Notes: generated by a model not told the origin, from the sequence alone. Shown: positions 23,836 through 33,902, counted from the stretch's first letter. The stretch is 64,000 nt of DNA from Isoetes taiwanensis (GCA_021234155.1 JAJEKV010000020.1:19773018-19837017); one strand, 5' to 3'. Numbers and translations are program-made.

Positions 23836-26230
23836 TGTAACGGACCTAGGATGTTGGGGTACATTGTGGAATTATTTTATTTAAAAGATGCAAGGGAACA
23901 TTAATCAAAGTATCACGCATGCAGAGAAATACGTCGTATATGTAGAGATTATACGGACAAAATACTGTGGTTAAAAATAAATATAAGTACAGAGAAAAGC
24001 ATTTGGAAAAAGATTGATTGCAGAGGGATTGCTGAAGGAGCGAATTGCGTGCAGAGCTTTGGGAGCGTGTTGGAGCGCAGAGGAAGCAAGCGGGATTCCA
24101 GGTGGGGATCAAGCCTTACACCTGGGGTTTGGTGCTTGATTAAGTTGTGATTTGATTAGTGTGATGGTTGTTCTTGTCAGCATAAGTTTAGAATTTATTC
24201 GTGTCTTGTATTGAGTTGGAATAGTAAAACTGCATGCTTTGAGTTCTTTATTTGAGAGATCATTCTATGTCTTGAATTAGGGAAGTTCTTGAACCCAATA
24301 TGATTTATTAGATTCAGAGCTGAAACATCATAGATAACGAGATTTGAGTAGAATAATTGAGTAAGAGCGAAGAACTGCCAGGAGATGACAGTATTTTTGC
24401 AGTCTCTGGCAGAAAAGCATGGGATCTTGTTGGTGTCTGAATGCTTAAGAAAAAGTCATGGAAGAGACCTGGAATGGGCCGATTTGGAATCTGGGATGGC
24501 CGGCATTTGATCTGAAAAGTTGGATTTAGAATGATAAGGATGGGATTCAGGAGCAAAAGCTTGCCTTCTTAACTTCGTTTCCATGCCAAGAACATGCTTA
24601 AAATCAAATGTTTCGGATTCAAGCAGATCGATTCCAGCAGAAAAACACTTGTAGAGGACGATTTGGGCAGTTTAGGATCAGATTGATGCCAAATCCGGCA
24701 GTTGCTGGTCGGATTTCTGCCAAGAAGAAAAGCAGTTGGAATCCTTTTCTTCAGTCACAAACAGTAAAATTTGGTCTGGAAATCCCTGTAAAAGCCAGAT
24801 TCGGCTGGACCCAAGAGCTTTTGGGGTGGATTCGATGGCCTGGAGGCCATATCCGGCAGCTGCAGGCCGAGTTCGTGGCTGCGTTACAGTTAGGGTTAGG
24901 TTGTTAACAATTGATTAACTAATTGTTAGTAAGTAGTAATAAAGTAAGTTAAGTTTAAGCTAAGGCTATGAGTTAAGGTAAATATCAAGGGTTAGCTGGA
25001 ACCATGAGTTGGGTTAGGAATTTATTTGAGATTGAGACCTAAGTAAGGAGTTTATGCTAATGGATATACGTAATTTACGATTACGATATGAGTAGTCTTA
25101 AAAATTACCTAGCTATATATTTAACCTTGGAATTAGCTAAATTGAAGTGGAAAAAGAAAATACAAGGTATATGGATTAGAATGTTATAGGTTAATATTAA
25201 TAAAGTCTCTGATAACCTTATTGTTAGTGAATCTATGAAAGATATAGACGTTATTTTTAATTTAATAGTGATGGTTGCATTTTTGCATTATTAAGGCTAT
25301 GGTTGGACATTTCATGTTACATAAAGTGTGAATTATGGAATTATTTGATGTTGAGTATGTTAAAGCATGGGCATGATGGTGAATTGTATGTAATTGTCTA
25401 TGGTGAAATTCTTTGATATAGACCTCTGGGGCCGGAGTCTAGGTGCGATGGTCTAGACTCACGGTTTGCACAGTGCTATGTAAATGGTATTTTGAACATC
25501 GGGCGTTGGTACCGTATGGTACAACGTCATGCACAGTAAGTGGTCCTCCAATGCTGGACGCAGCGTGGATGGGTGTGTACACACGTGGTTACCCCGCCTC
25601 TATGTCACTGGCCTGATCAGCCGAGTTGACCTTGCTCAGACCCAGAGGAATATTGGTTGCAATGTTGATGCTATGGTTGCTTGGTTATTGTGTATGTGGT
25701 TTTAATGTTGGAATCAAGTTGCAATGGCTATGCTTGGTATAATTATGCATTGTGGTTATGCTTGTTGGATTAATTACTTGGGTTGCAGGGGCGAGGTTAC
25801 GGTAAGGCTACGTTATTGTTCTAAGTTAACGCTTTGTGATTATTAATGCTAGACATGTCCTAGATTCCCCGATCCCCACTTAGTCCGTGTGACTAACCCC
25901 GTGGTTGATGGTGTAAGCAGAAGTGCGAGATGCTCCGGAGAGTAGCCAAGCTTCAGAAAGGCGAGAGTAGAAGAGTGTGGATTGTTATTCAATAAACTTG
26001 ACTATTAATACTATTAATATTATATATGGGCTTGAAGCTATAATTATTTTAAAACTTTGGTTGTGGTGTGGCAAGTATAATTTTTGGGACCTTTGAGCAT
26101 GTATAAAGATTAAATTCTTTACCTAAGTATGCATGTATCAATTTTCTGAGTTCCAAGAGTAAATAGATCCAACGGTAGAGATCGATGGGATCTCCAGTTA
26201 CCGAGAGGTTAACTGGCCAGGCCCGTCACA
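23836..26230. mobile_element. Nested solo-LTR-like insertion inside RT
   Basis: A 2,395-bp block interrupts RT between the TVMPY and PFGLTNA motifs. Its ends are TGTAACGG...CCGTCACA, an 8-bp inverted terminal pair with TG...CA, as in LTRs. AAGGC lies immediately left (23831-23835) and again two bases beyond the right end (26233-26237), which fits a 5-bp target duplication with two extra bases. No coding capacity or primer site is visible inside, so it is most simply a solo LTR of another retrotransposon. Orientation is uncertain. Confidence 0.75.
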
Positions 26231-28066
26231 GTAAGGCATAACGGTAAACTCATAATGCCCATATCTAGTGCGAAAAGCAGATTTATAGATGTCCTCCTCT
26301 TTAATCCTTATCTGATGGTATCCGGAGCGTAGATCAATCTTTGAGAAATACTTGGCCCCTTGCAACTGGTCCATTAGATCATCTGCTCTAGGCAAGGCAT
26401 AGCGATTCTTGATGGTATGCTTGTTGAGTTGCCGATAATCAATACACATCCTCAAGGAGCCATCCTTTTTCTTAACAAAAAGAATAGGAGCGCCAAAAGG
26501 CGAAACACTAGGTCGAATGAAACCTAGGTTTAGTAACTCGTGAAGTTGCTTCTTGAGCTCTGACAACTCTGGAGGACTCATACGGTATGGGGCCTTGCTG
26601 GTAGGCTTAGTACCTGGCTCTAAAGCTATCTCACATTCTACCCCTCTAAAAGGAGGAAGCTTCTGGATCTCATTTGGAAAAAGATCACCAAATTCTCGGA
26701 GAAGGTTAGCGATCCCCTCTGGCAAAGTATCGATCACTTGCTTCTGTTTAGCATCTGACTCAATGGAGGCAAGTCTAATGACGCAGAGGAGCTTTCCCTT
26801 GCGTACAGCTTTATCTAACTGCCTGATGGACATAGACTGCATAATAGGGTTGAATGGTTCACCTTTTATAGTCACACGGGCTCCATTAGCTGCGTTGAAG
26901 GTAACTTCCCGTTTCTCGCAGTCTATGTTGGCTTTTGCAGATGCCAAGAATTCCATACCGACAATGAGGTCGTATTTACCAATATCCATTAACTCGGCAC
27001 CCAAAGCAACTGGTGCACCTGGTAACTGCATCTTGAGATTGATGCGACGGCCATGAGTATGTCTGACCTTACCACTGGCTAGAGTGACGGGCCTCGGTCG
27101 GGACCTCAATGTTTCAAGCTGTAAGACTTGGGCCATTCTAGGAGAAGCAAAATTGTGTGTACTTCCCGTATCCATAAGAATTACAAAAGGCTTACTGTCT
27201 ACTTGACCTATGGTGGAAATGACAACAGGCTGATTTTCAGCATTGCCGATATGAGACGCACCGTGAATGTACTCGGGAGCCTCCTCCTCGACAGGTAGTG
27301 TTGATTCAAGATCGTCCCAATCGAGGTCAGCCATGGCCAGTTGGGCAGTCTGCGTGACATAAGGACAATTCTGCATAAAGTGCCCGGGCCGCATACACCT
27401 GTAGCATGCCTTATCTCGGCGGAGCTGTTCTCGGGCCTCTTTAGGAATAGACTGTAAGAGGTTCCAAACTTCCTTACCGACATTGTTCTGTTTATCGGGC
27501 GTGCTGAAGGTGACTTTCTTTTCCTGGCGGCCATAAGAGTTCTGCTGAGAGGGCCCCGGACTGGGCGAGCGGGGTTTGTAAGGTGTGGACGGCCGTGGCT
27601 GCAAGTAAGGAGCAGGACGCGGATACTGGTTCTTTGGTGTGTCCTCGAGGCTCAATGCCTTAGCCTCGGCCTCCGCAACTGATTTTGGGTCTATGGCCTT
27701 AACCATTCGTTTAATTGATGGGGCCAACCCTTCAATGTAGCCCTCCACTGCCCTCTTTTCATTCATACCTGGTACATACAGCCTCAGGCGCATAAATTCA
27801 TCAGTGTAGGCCTGAACCGACATACCCTTCTGCTCTAACCTGTAGAAGGTCTGAATTTGTTGGCATTTGTGCGCACGAGGTATATAATGCGACTTAAAGG
27901 CTTTAGCAAACTTTTTGAACTTGCACCTGCTTTTGTCCAGATGCTTGGCTCTAGCATAGCCCTTCCACCAAATGCGGGCAACTCCTGTAAGGTTTGTGGT
28001 GGCAACCTTTCCTGTATCCTTTTCTGTCATGCCATAGGATTTACCGAATTCCTTCATTTCATCCAA
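26231..28066 (-). pseudogene. gag (C-terminal part), protease and RT N-terminal part
   Basis: The frame starts in the gag core ([40 protein letters not shown]), which is the Retrotrans_gag fold. A CCHC zinc knuckle, [14 protein letters not shown], sits at about residues 221-234. The aspartic protease has [13 protein letters not shown] (DTGS at 299-302) and [11 protein letters not shown] begins with [20 protein letters not shown] and runs to [10 protein letters not shown] and EFTVMPY, where the nested insertion cuts it. The frame has no internal ATG at its left end: it opens in a different phase from the preceding gag frame, so gag is frame-shifted near 28066. Confidence 0.93.
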
Positions 28067-28548
28067 AGGGACTCTGCATTCAGTCCGCCTCTAGATTTCC
28101 CATCAAACTGGGCCAGTTTCCTATTTTTCCATATACTGGTTATGGCTGTGTCAACTGTTTTACGGTACTCCTTGTCCCGGCGCTTTGCATGGTCACCAGA
28201 TGATACCGACGTCTCAGAGGACACAGAAGTGGCTGATGGTGAGGAGGTGGCACTATCCCTAGAAGAACTCCGACGACATTTAGTACGGGGCCTTCTCTGT
28301 GCAGTTACAGGGCTGGTTTGAGGTGGAGACGGCTGGTGTGTAGGTGGACTGGGTGGTAGCGGAGGTAACTCCGGTCCGTCTTCTTGTATGTGATGTGGTG
28401 GGTTGGCATGCAACACATAAGCTTGTAACTCGCCTAATTGCCTCTTCATTAACATAAGTTCCTGTTCAGGTGTTAGTCTACTGGCAGGCGGGGTTGCCAG
28501 GCGGGGTGTCTGCCAGGCGGGGTTGCGTTCACCATCTATATCCAGCAT
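28054..28548 (-). pseudogene. gag N-terminal part
   Basis: 164 codons from ATG 28548. A proline- and serine-rich stretch (PPLPPSPPTHQPSPP, SSSRDSATSSPSA) leads into the start of the gag core, [17 protein letters not shown], then a stop. The core continues in another phase ([11 protein letters not shown]), so a one-base change splits gag here. The overlap of the two frames is only 13 bases and shows no convincing slippery heptamer, so I read it as damage rather than programmed frameshifting. Confidence 0.85.
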
Positions 28549-28806
28549 AAAATGGTATAAGCAGACTTATAGTGACATAAGGTCTCACAAAATTGTCATT
28601 TTGGATAGGTTAGAGAAAGAATACAAGAAAAGTACCACGGCAAAGATCTTTATTACAGGTGAAAACAGTCATTACATTAATGTTGAGTACATTGATAGTG
28701 ACAGAAGTGACTACAAAGACATAATACAAGAACATGTATTATACATTGGACATTTGAAGTTCAACTCACATATAACATCACAAGAACAAAGCTAAAGAGA
28801 CTGGGC

Positions 28807-29295
28807 CTAGGGGTTCGCAAATGGGTACAAGATTGAATAGCGAACACTTTCACGTACGGCCCTAACGAGCTTGTATCGTGCCCAGGCCTGGACTATTACA
28901 GATTGGTAATCTAGCGTTGGGCTAATAATAAGGAGATTGAAAAGCCTCCTTAATGCATAGAAAATTTGCCACAGGTGGTCATTGGCGTCCTCGAAAGCTT
29001 CGTGCCTGGACATGTCCCAATAGTCCCATGTGCGGCGAAGAGTTTGCTTCAGATCCTCGAAGGCCCGTTCCCTGAGAATGTTAACTATCTCCATCCCTTT
29101 GGCTGGATCATAGGGCTCCCCTGGTGGCGCGGGTTCTATCTCGTAACCTTCGTCCCATTCCGGGTACTCCCCATACCTTTGGCCATAGTCCTGGTCAGGC
29201 GGCCCTGGATCATCCCTCCTTATCAGGTCGGTGATTCTCTCTTCATATTCTTCAAGTGTCTCTTCTGCAAGACGATAGAAATGAATATAGAACAT
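28807..29295 (-). CDS. Retrotransposon accessory ORF, 162 aa, acidic, unknown
   Basis: This intact frame lies in sense orientation between the 466-residue ORF and gag. The N-terminal half is strongly acidic and Pro/Gly/Tyr-rich (EETLEEYEER, GEYPEWDEGYEIEPAPPGEP). The C-terminal half is predicted helical and aromatic (LRRTWDYWDMSRHEAF, LWQIFYALRRLFNLL). I recognise no family. The first in-frame Met is taken as start. The next Met is far downstream (GMEIVNIL), which would give a product lacking the acidic part. It might be spliced to a neighbouring ORF. No function can be assigned. Confidence 0.55.
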   Translation of the reverse strand: MFYIHFYRLAEETLEEYEERITDLIRRDDPGPPDQDYGQRYGEYPEWDEGYEIEPAPPGEPYDPAKGMEIVNILRERAFEDLKQTLRRTWDYWDMSRHEAFEDANDHLWQIFYALRRLFNLLIISPTLDYQSVIVQAWARYKLVRAVRESVRYSILYPFANP

Positions 29296-29782
29296 TGAAT
29301 AATTGCGTTATACCCTAAACTCCAACAGATAGAAGAACGCATCATGGAAGAGAACAATTGTAATTGTATTAATTGATAAGAAGATGGTATATCATTACTA
29401 TAGAATGGCTAAAGAAAATGCCAAACCAAAATTTTACATCTATGGGTAAAAGCATGTTAGGGTGTACCACTTTTGGAACCTGCAAAAGTACATACACTAG
29501 GTACTTCAAAACTGGGTACTTTCTCATTTTTCTTTTCATTAAAACTAATACAAAAATCCAAAATAAAAGTCGACATGGTAATATTCAAAGTTAAGATAAA
29601 GATAATGCTATCGGAGACCAATATATATATAAAAAGTTCTAAAACATACCTTATATTGAGATATTATACAGGTAACCAGTACCCAGTCCTGGCTACCTTT
29701 TTAGGTACCTTTTTGGTCACTAAATAATACTTTTTAAGGGACACCCTAACATGCTTTTACCCCTATACGCAATTTCAATTAT

Positions 29783-31183
29783 TTAAGAGCTAGGTCCTCC
29801 CTCTGCATTCGTAGACCGAGGAGGTGGTGGCGGCGGTCGGTGTCGTAGTAGAGTCACCCCTGGGTCTACTGTGGCAGCCGCAATGGAAGCAACCTCTGGC
29901 GGATAGGCGACAGCCAATGGGGCTGCCGTAAGGAGCTTCATGCTCATCCAGGGTGCAATGTCTTGTCCCAAGGCCGTTAGGGCAAGATCCCGTCGTACGA
30001 GTACATAAGTGAACGTACGATAAGGAAGCTTCTTGTGCCCGGCCAATGTGGAGAGAGCACGGAGGGTCCACCATGAAGCTTCAGTCTCCGGCCCTAAATC
30101 TCGGGCTATAAAAAGAACTTGCCTCTGTCGGAAAGCTGATAAGAAGAAGCGAGTAAGTTGGTTTCCCAATACCTTCCCTTGCGGGGTCTCTGACGTGGCC
30201 ACCTTCTTGTCTAAGTCCATAGGGACTTCTTCTTCCTTGAGTTCTTGCTGCTCTTCCTTCAGATGAGCAGGATTATGGTATAGATCTTCTCCCTCCTCAT
30301 CCGAACCGGAGGGAACCTCAACCATGTTGATATTTGGGACATAAGGTCCCATAGCTGTAAAGGCATCCGGTGAGGGCTGAGAGGCCGGATCTTGCATCAC
30401 CAGTTCCCGAAGCCGTAGCAAAGTCTCAGCCGGCTCTATGGTGTCCTGGTGGAACTGGAGTAACTGCTCCACCTCCGGGGGAAGCTCAATAGGAGCGAAG
30501 TCGATGAAATCATCCATACAGTACTCCGCTAGCTCATAGAGCACGTGGTCCTTACACCGGCGCTTAAACCCGGCCACCATGTGATAAGTCCAGATGATAT
30601 CATCCAAGAGAAGATATTCTTGCCCTTGGTGATACACAACTGGAAGGGCGTCTAGCCCTGACAAGCGTGCAGCTTGTTCCCGGCGTGGTGGCATCTCCTC
30701 TGCCAACTGCTTCCAACGGGCGAAGTCACCCATGCCTATGTGTTTGCCTTCTCCCTCCTCGGAAGATTCAGGAAGTTTGTCTTTCTCTGCCGGCAAGATC
30801 TCATCCTCAACGTATTGATCCATGAGGATGGCAAGGGCAAAGGCAACTTCAAGATATTGTCGCCCCTGATGCTGTACAACGGGCAGGTGCTTGCCCCATC
30901 TAAGCTTTCCCTTCAGCACATCATACGCGTGGGTGTCGCCCCCTAACATATCCCGGACCACCTCCCGTTCTAGGTACAACTGGGGAGGATCCCCAAGAGG
31001 AATACACAAAGGAAGCATCTCCTCTGTGTAAAACTCTAGGAATCCGGCATAGTTTGGGTGCCGCTGCATATTAGTGATGAGATCAAGGCGCTGACATAGC
31101 AAGGGCCGTAACAAGTCGAAGGACACTTGCGGATCCCAATGCTCTCCGTCTTGATACCATGCAGGTAAGCCGGTGGCTGCCAT
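29783..31183 (-). CDS. Retrotransposon accessory ORF, 466 aa, internal repeat and acidic stretch, unknown
   Basis: A long intact frame from ATG 31183 (MAATGLPAWYQDG), in sense with the element. It contains an internal repeat: KHLPVVQHQGRQYL at residues 98-111 and DALPVVYHQGQEYL at 178-191, exactly 80 residues apart, each followed by a hydrophobic helix-like segment. Residues 293-326 are highly acidic (GSDEEGED, KEEQQELKEEEVPMDLD). The C-terminal part has a Trp/Leu-rich block (ASWWTLRALSTLAGHKKLPYRTF) and ends in a proline run (PPPPPPR). No known domain is recognised. Acidic stretches of this sort occur in histone chaperones, but also in many unrelated proteins. Its length and openness in a copy with a broken gag-pol argue that it is, or recently was, a real gene of the element. 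Confidence 0.65.
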   Translation of the reverse strand: MAATGLPAWYQDGEHWDPQVSFDLLRPLLCQRLDLITNMQRHPNYAGFLEFYTEEMLPLCIPLGDPPQLYLEREVVRDMLGGDTHAYDVLKGKLRWGKHLPVVQHQGRQYLEVAFALAILMDQYVEDEILPAEKDKLPESSEEGEGKHIGMGDFARWKQLAEEMPPRREQAARLSGLDALPVVYHQGQEYLLLDDIIWTYHMVAGFKRRCKDHVLYELAEYCMDDFIDFAPIELPPEVEQLLQFHQDTIEPAETLLRLRELVMQDPASQPSPDAFTAMGPYVPNINMVEVPSGSDEEGEDLYHNPAHLKEEQQELKEEEVPMDLDKKVATSETPQGKVLGNQLTRFFLSAFRQRQVLFIARDLGPETEASWWTLRALSTLAGHKKLPYRTFTYVLVRRDLALTALGQDIAPWMSMKLLTAAPLAVAYPPEVASIAAATVDPGVTLLRHRPPPPPPRSTNAEGGPSS

Positions 31184-31385
31184 GGCGCTGGAAGGGAGGA
31201 GGAAGGAAGAAAAACAGATATAGCAAATAAAATGAAACTTTAAAGATCCTTTTTAACCCTTTATATTTATGCTGACGTCAGCATTTTCGTACTTAATACA
31301 AAATAAAAGGTTTTTAATACAAAATAAAAAGTTTTTATTAAATATCAGAAAAATATTTACAATGCGAAAACCCTGCAAAAATGGG

Positions 31386-31892
31386 CTAAGGATGCTCCCC
31401 CCGAATCCTGCGGGCGAGGGCTAAATCCTTAGGCATGATGGTGACCCTCTTTGCGTGGATCGCGCAAAGATTGGCATCCCCAAAAAGTGCCACCAGATAG
31501 GCCTCCGCAGCCTCTTGGAGCACCAAGATAGCGAATGTCTGAAAGCGGAGGTCGGTTTTGAACTCCTGGGCAATCTCCCGAACCAATCTCTGAAAGGGGA
31601 GCTTCCGTATCAGAAGTTGGGTGGACTTCTGAAACTTACGGATATCCCGTAAGGCGACAGTGCCGGGTCGGTACCGGTGGGGTTTCCTCTGTGGAGCAGG
31701 GTTGGGAGGCGGCCCCCTCTGTCGTGGTACCGTCTTGGCCCCAACAACGGGTCGGGAAGCATCCACCCGCTCCTGCCACTGACTAGAGCTCGCGTTCTTG
31801 CCAAAAGCGCCGACAGTCTTTAACTTTTCCTTATACTGACTGCCGGACTTTCGGGCTACGGATTTCCTCCGATGCTTCACAGTCGCATGCAT
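31386..31892 (-). CDS. Histone H3 variant encoded inside the retrotransposon
   Basis: 168 codons from ATG 31892, intronless. Residues 70-168 are an unmistakable histone H3 fold: [79 protein letters not shown]. The core aligns to canonical H3 with no gap (His72 corresponds to H39, and the C-terminus lands on position 135). Compared from memory with plant H3.3, about 15 of 97 core positions differ, for example Phe at 87, Gly at 105, Ala at 107 and a terminal HP. There is no loop-1 insertion, so it is not CENH3-like in the core. The N-terminal tail is rewritten and nearly doubled (71 residues against 38). It keeps an ARKSG motif (13-17) resembling the K9/K27 context, is Lys/Arg-rich, and ends in [16 protein letters not shown]. 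The ORF is sense-oriented between the split 5' ORF and the 466-residue ORF. It could be a captured host gene still under selection, or a recent passenger. Confidence 0.93.
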   Translation of the reverse strand: MHATVKHRRKSVARKSGSQYKEKLKTVGAFGKNASSSQWQERVDASRPVVGAKTVPRQRGPPPNPAPQRKPHRYRPGTVALRDIRKFQKSTQLLIRKLPFQRLVREIAQEFKTDLRFQTFAILVLQEAAEAYLVALFGDANLCAIHAKRVTIMPKDLALARRIRGEHP

Positions 31893-32656
31893 GGAATAAA
31901 TTACTACTACTATATTTTTAGTATAGCCAAATAGGTTTAGCTAAATTACGTTCGAATTGGAACTAGAAGTTTCTAACACTTGTTTAAACTAAATGCTTTT
32001 TCTCCATCATGGTTTCTTGCTTTTGGCTAAACTTTCACAAAATGTAGAGCAAATATTAGCCATCACACTATCCTTATTTTAAAAGATCCAAATCTTTGGA
32101 TAAATACATTGAACTTATTGACATTACAATGTAATTCAATATAGAAAAATAAATGGCGCATAATGTAGCATAAATTGCGCAATTATAATCATTGTTATAA
32201 CTTCCTTAATATGAAAATAAAACAAAGACATAAATTAAGATACAAATATATATGCACATGTTCAAAGCTCAAAGAAAAAGTGCAGCGTTCCTTCTAGATG
32301 TGATCCTCCCTCTGATAACTCATCTTCATATTTGAAGTAAAAAGTTCCTACTTCATCTTCGTACTTGAAACAATAAGTCCTTTGGTGATTACCTAAAGTT
32401 CCTATATATCTTAATGTCGGCTACTAAGCAAATCCATCCATTTTCCCAAGTTCACTCTTTCTTAGGTTTGGCTAATTGTTGTCCTGGTGGAGTTGTCTGA
32501 AGGTGGAGGTTTGGCTATCCAATCTAGAAACTCACTTAGTCGGCAAAAAAGTTGGGCTAAAATCTTATTTTTTGGGCAAATTTTCCCATTTACTTTAGCT
32601 ATTTTTCTTGGCAAAAATGCTATAAAATAGCCATTTGGCTAACCTTAGCCGTTATT

Positions 32657-33211
32657 TTATTCCATGGTCGCATGCTCTGTCGGGGTTGGGCCCTGCCCAC
32701 TCCCTGATCCCCCGTCGCCCTGCTGGTCCGGTTGCTCCTGCCGGGCCTTCTCCTCTTTCTCCCTTTGGATCCTCTCCTGCTCTTCCCGGAACTCCTGGGC
32801 TCTCCTAAGGTCTTCTTCAAGCTGAGCGTAATGTTGGGCTACACTGCGGCGAAGGAGTTCAGCGTGGTATCGGTCGGGTCTCTGGGCCATGTCAATCTGG
32901 ATTGTTATTAAGTAATCTATGCTGATATCAGGGATCTGGCCCCATATGAAGCTGCGGGAATCCTCATCCCATCGGTATGGGGGAATCTCAATCGCCCTGC
33001 CATCTATGACGGCGACTCCATCACCGAGGTACCGGTACTCTCGACTTCGAGCCGCCGTATCGGCTCGCTCTATCTCCCTGTGGTCATCCTCCCTGGCCAA
33101 GTTTCTGATACGGTCGGCCTCATCCCTTATGTCCTCCTCCTCGGTGTGTCCTTCACATTCGGGAGGGTAGAACTTAATCAACATCATGACCAAGTTAGGT
33201 TGCTCGGCCAT
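32657..33211 (-). CDS. Retrotransposon accessory ORF, 184 aa, coiled-coil-like, unknown
   Basis: The frame is taken from the ATG at 33211 (MAEQPNLVMMLIKFYPPE). It has an acidic region (GHTEEEDIRDEADRIRNL), a central segment with GDGVAVIDGRAIEIPPYRW, and a long charged helix (YAQLEEDLRRAQEFREEQER then IQREKEEKARQEQ) that should form a coiled coil. It ends in a Gly/Ser/Gln tail. It is in the same phase as the 63-codon frame immediately upstream, separated by a single TGA at 33239-33241. The two may therefore be one protein of about 256 residues with a stop or read-through. No family recognised. Confidence 0.5.
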   Translation of the reverse strand: MAEQPNLVMMLIKFYPPECEGHTEEEDIRDEADRIRNLAREDDHREIERADTAARSREYRYLGDGVAVIDGRAIEIPPYRWDEDSRSFIWGQIPDISIDYLITIQIDMAQRPDRYHAELLRRSVAQHYAQLEEDLRRAQEFREEQERIQREKEEKARQEQPDQQGDGGSGSGQGPTPTEHATME

Positions 33212-33238
33212 GGTGTAAGGAAGCTGGCGGAGGTTCAA

Positions 33239-33430
33239 TCAGATCAGAAACGGCTCAGAGAAATGGTAGATGGGATAAGGAATCCTATCATTGTTCTCGA
33301 AGCGGTTTACCAACTCGTCTAGAAGTATGTCGATGAAGGCCGGGTCAGTAGCCATGTGCCGGGCGATCAAAGCATAAATCTCTGCTATGGTGAGGTTAGT
33401 TGGGTCTACAGTACTCTTGGTGTTGGCCAT
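33239..33430 (-). CDS. First ORF of the element, 63 aa, ends at an in-frame TGA
   Basis: ATG 33430 lies in a strong plant context (GCCATGGCC). The product MANTKSTVDP... is mostly helical (TIAEIYALIARHM, FIDILLDELVNRFE) and stops at TGA 33239-33241. The next codons continue in the same frame into the 184-residue ORF. No similarity is recognised. This is the first ORF downstream of the primer site, so it would be the most accessible to ribosomes on the genomic RNA. Confidence 0.45.
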   Translation of the reverse strand: MANTKSTVDPTNLTIAEIYALIARHMATDPAFIDILLDELVNRFENNDRIPYPIYHFSEPFLI

Positions 33431-33707
33431 GGCTTATGGCGCTGAGGTCTAGAAGAACAGGCGGTAGGCGCTGGCGGCTAGGGAAGCGATATGGAAGGCG
33501 CTAGGGTTAGCAAAGAACTAGGGCGAAGAAGCAAGGTCTGGTCTGGCGGCGATGGCGGGCGTCGGTTTCGGCGGGCGGAGGCGCTGAAGGCAAGGCGGGG
33601 TAAAACTGTAACGGCCGGCTAACTTTTAAAGTTTAAAATTTTTCTTATTAACTTTTTATTTTATTTTTTATTATAAAATATTTATACGACGGAAATACGC
33701 GGAACAT

Positions 33708-33902
33708 ACGGTCGGGCGCCGACGGCATTCTACGCACTCCCACCGCGACTGGGGGTCGACGAAAAGCAAGCGGCGCCCGCGTTGACTTTCGGGCCCGCGT
33801 TGACTCGCGACGGTACGGTCGGGCGCCGACTGCATTTTTGGCTCTCCCACCTCGACTGCAAGGCGACAAAAATCGAGCGGCGCCCGAGTTGACTTTCGGG
33901 CC
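33708..33902. repeat. Two GC-rich 88-bp direct repeats in the element's 5' leader
   Basis: Units at 33708-33795 and 33815-33902 both run ACGGTCGGGCGCCGAC ... CTCCCACC, CGACTG, GCGGCGCCCG, GTTGACTTTCGGGCC. The repeat start is 107 bp apart. They lie between the primer binding site and the first ORF. Confidence 0.85.

Noticed and set aside
26553-27056. 167-residue plus-strand frame
   Set aside because: Antisense shadow of the gag-protease region on the minus strand.
28040-28080. Programmed frameshift between the two gag frames
   Set aside because: No convincing slippery heptamer at the overlap, and a second unrelated frameshift occurs in integrase, so simple decay or sequence error is more likely.
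31386-31892. Centromeric H3 (CENH3) identity for the element-encoded histone
   Set aside because: The long divergent tail suggests it, but the core aligns without the loop-1 insertion and keeps LRFQ and ARRIRG as in replication-type or H3.3 histones.
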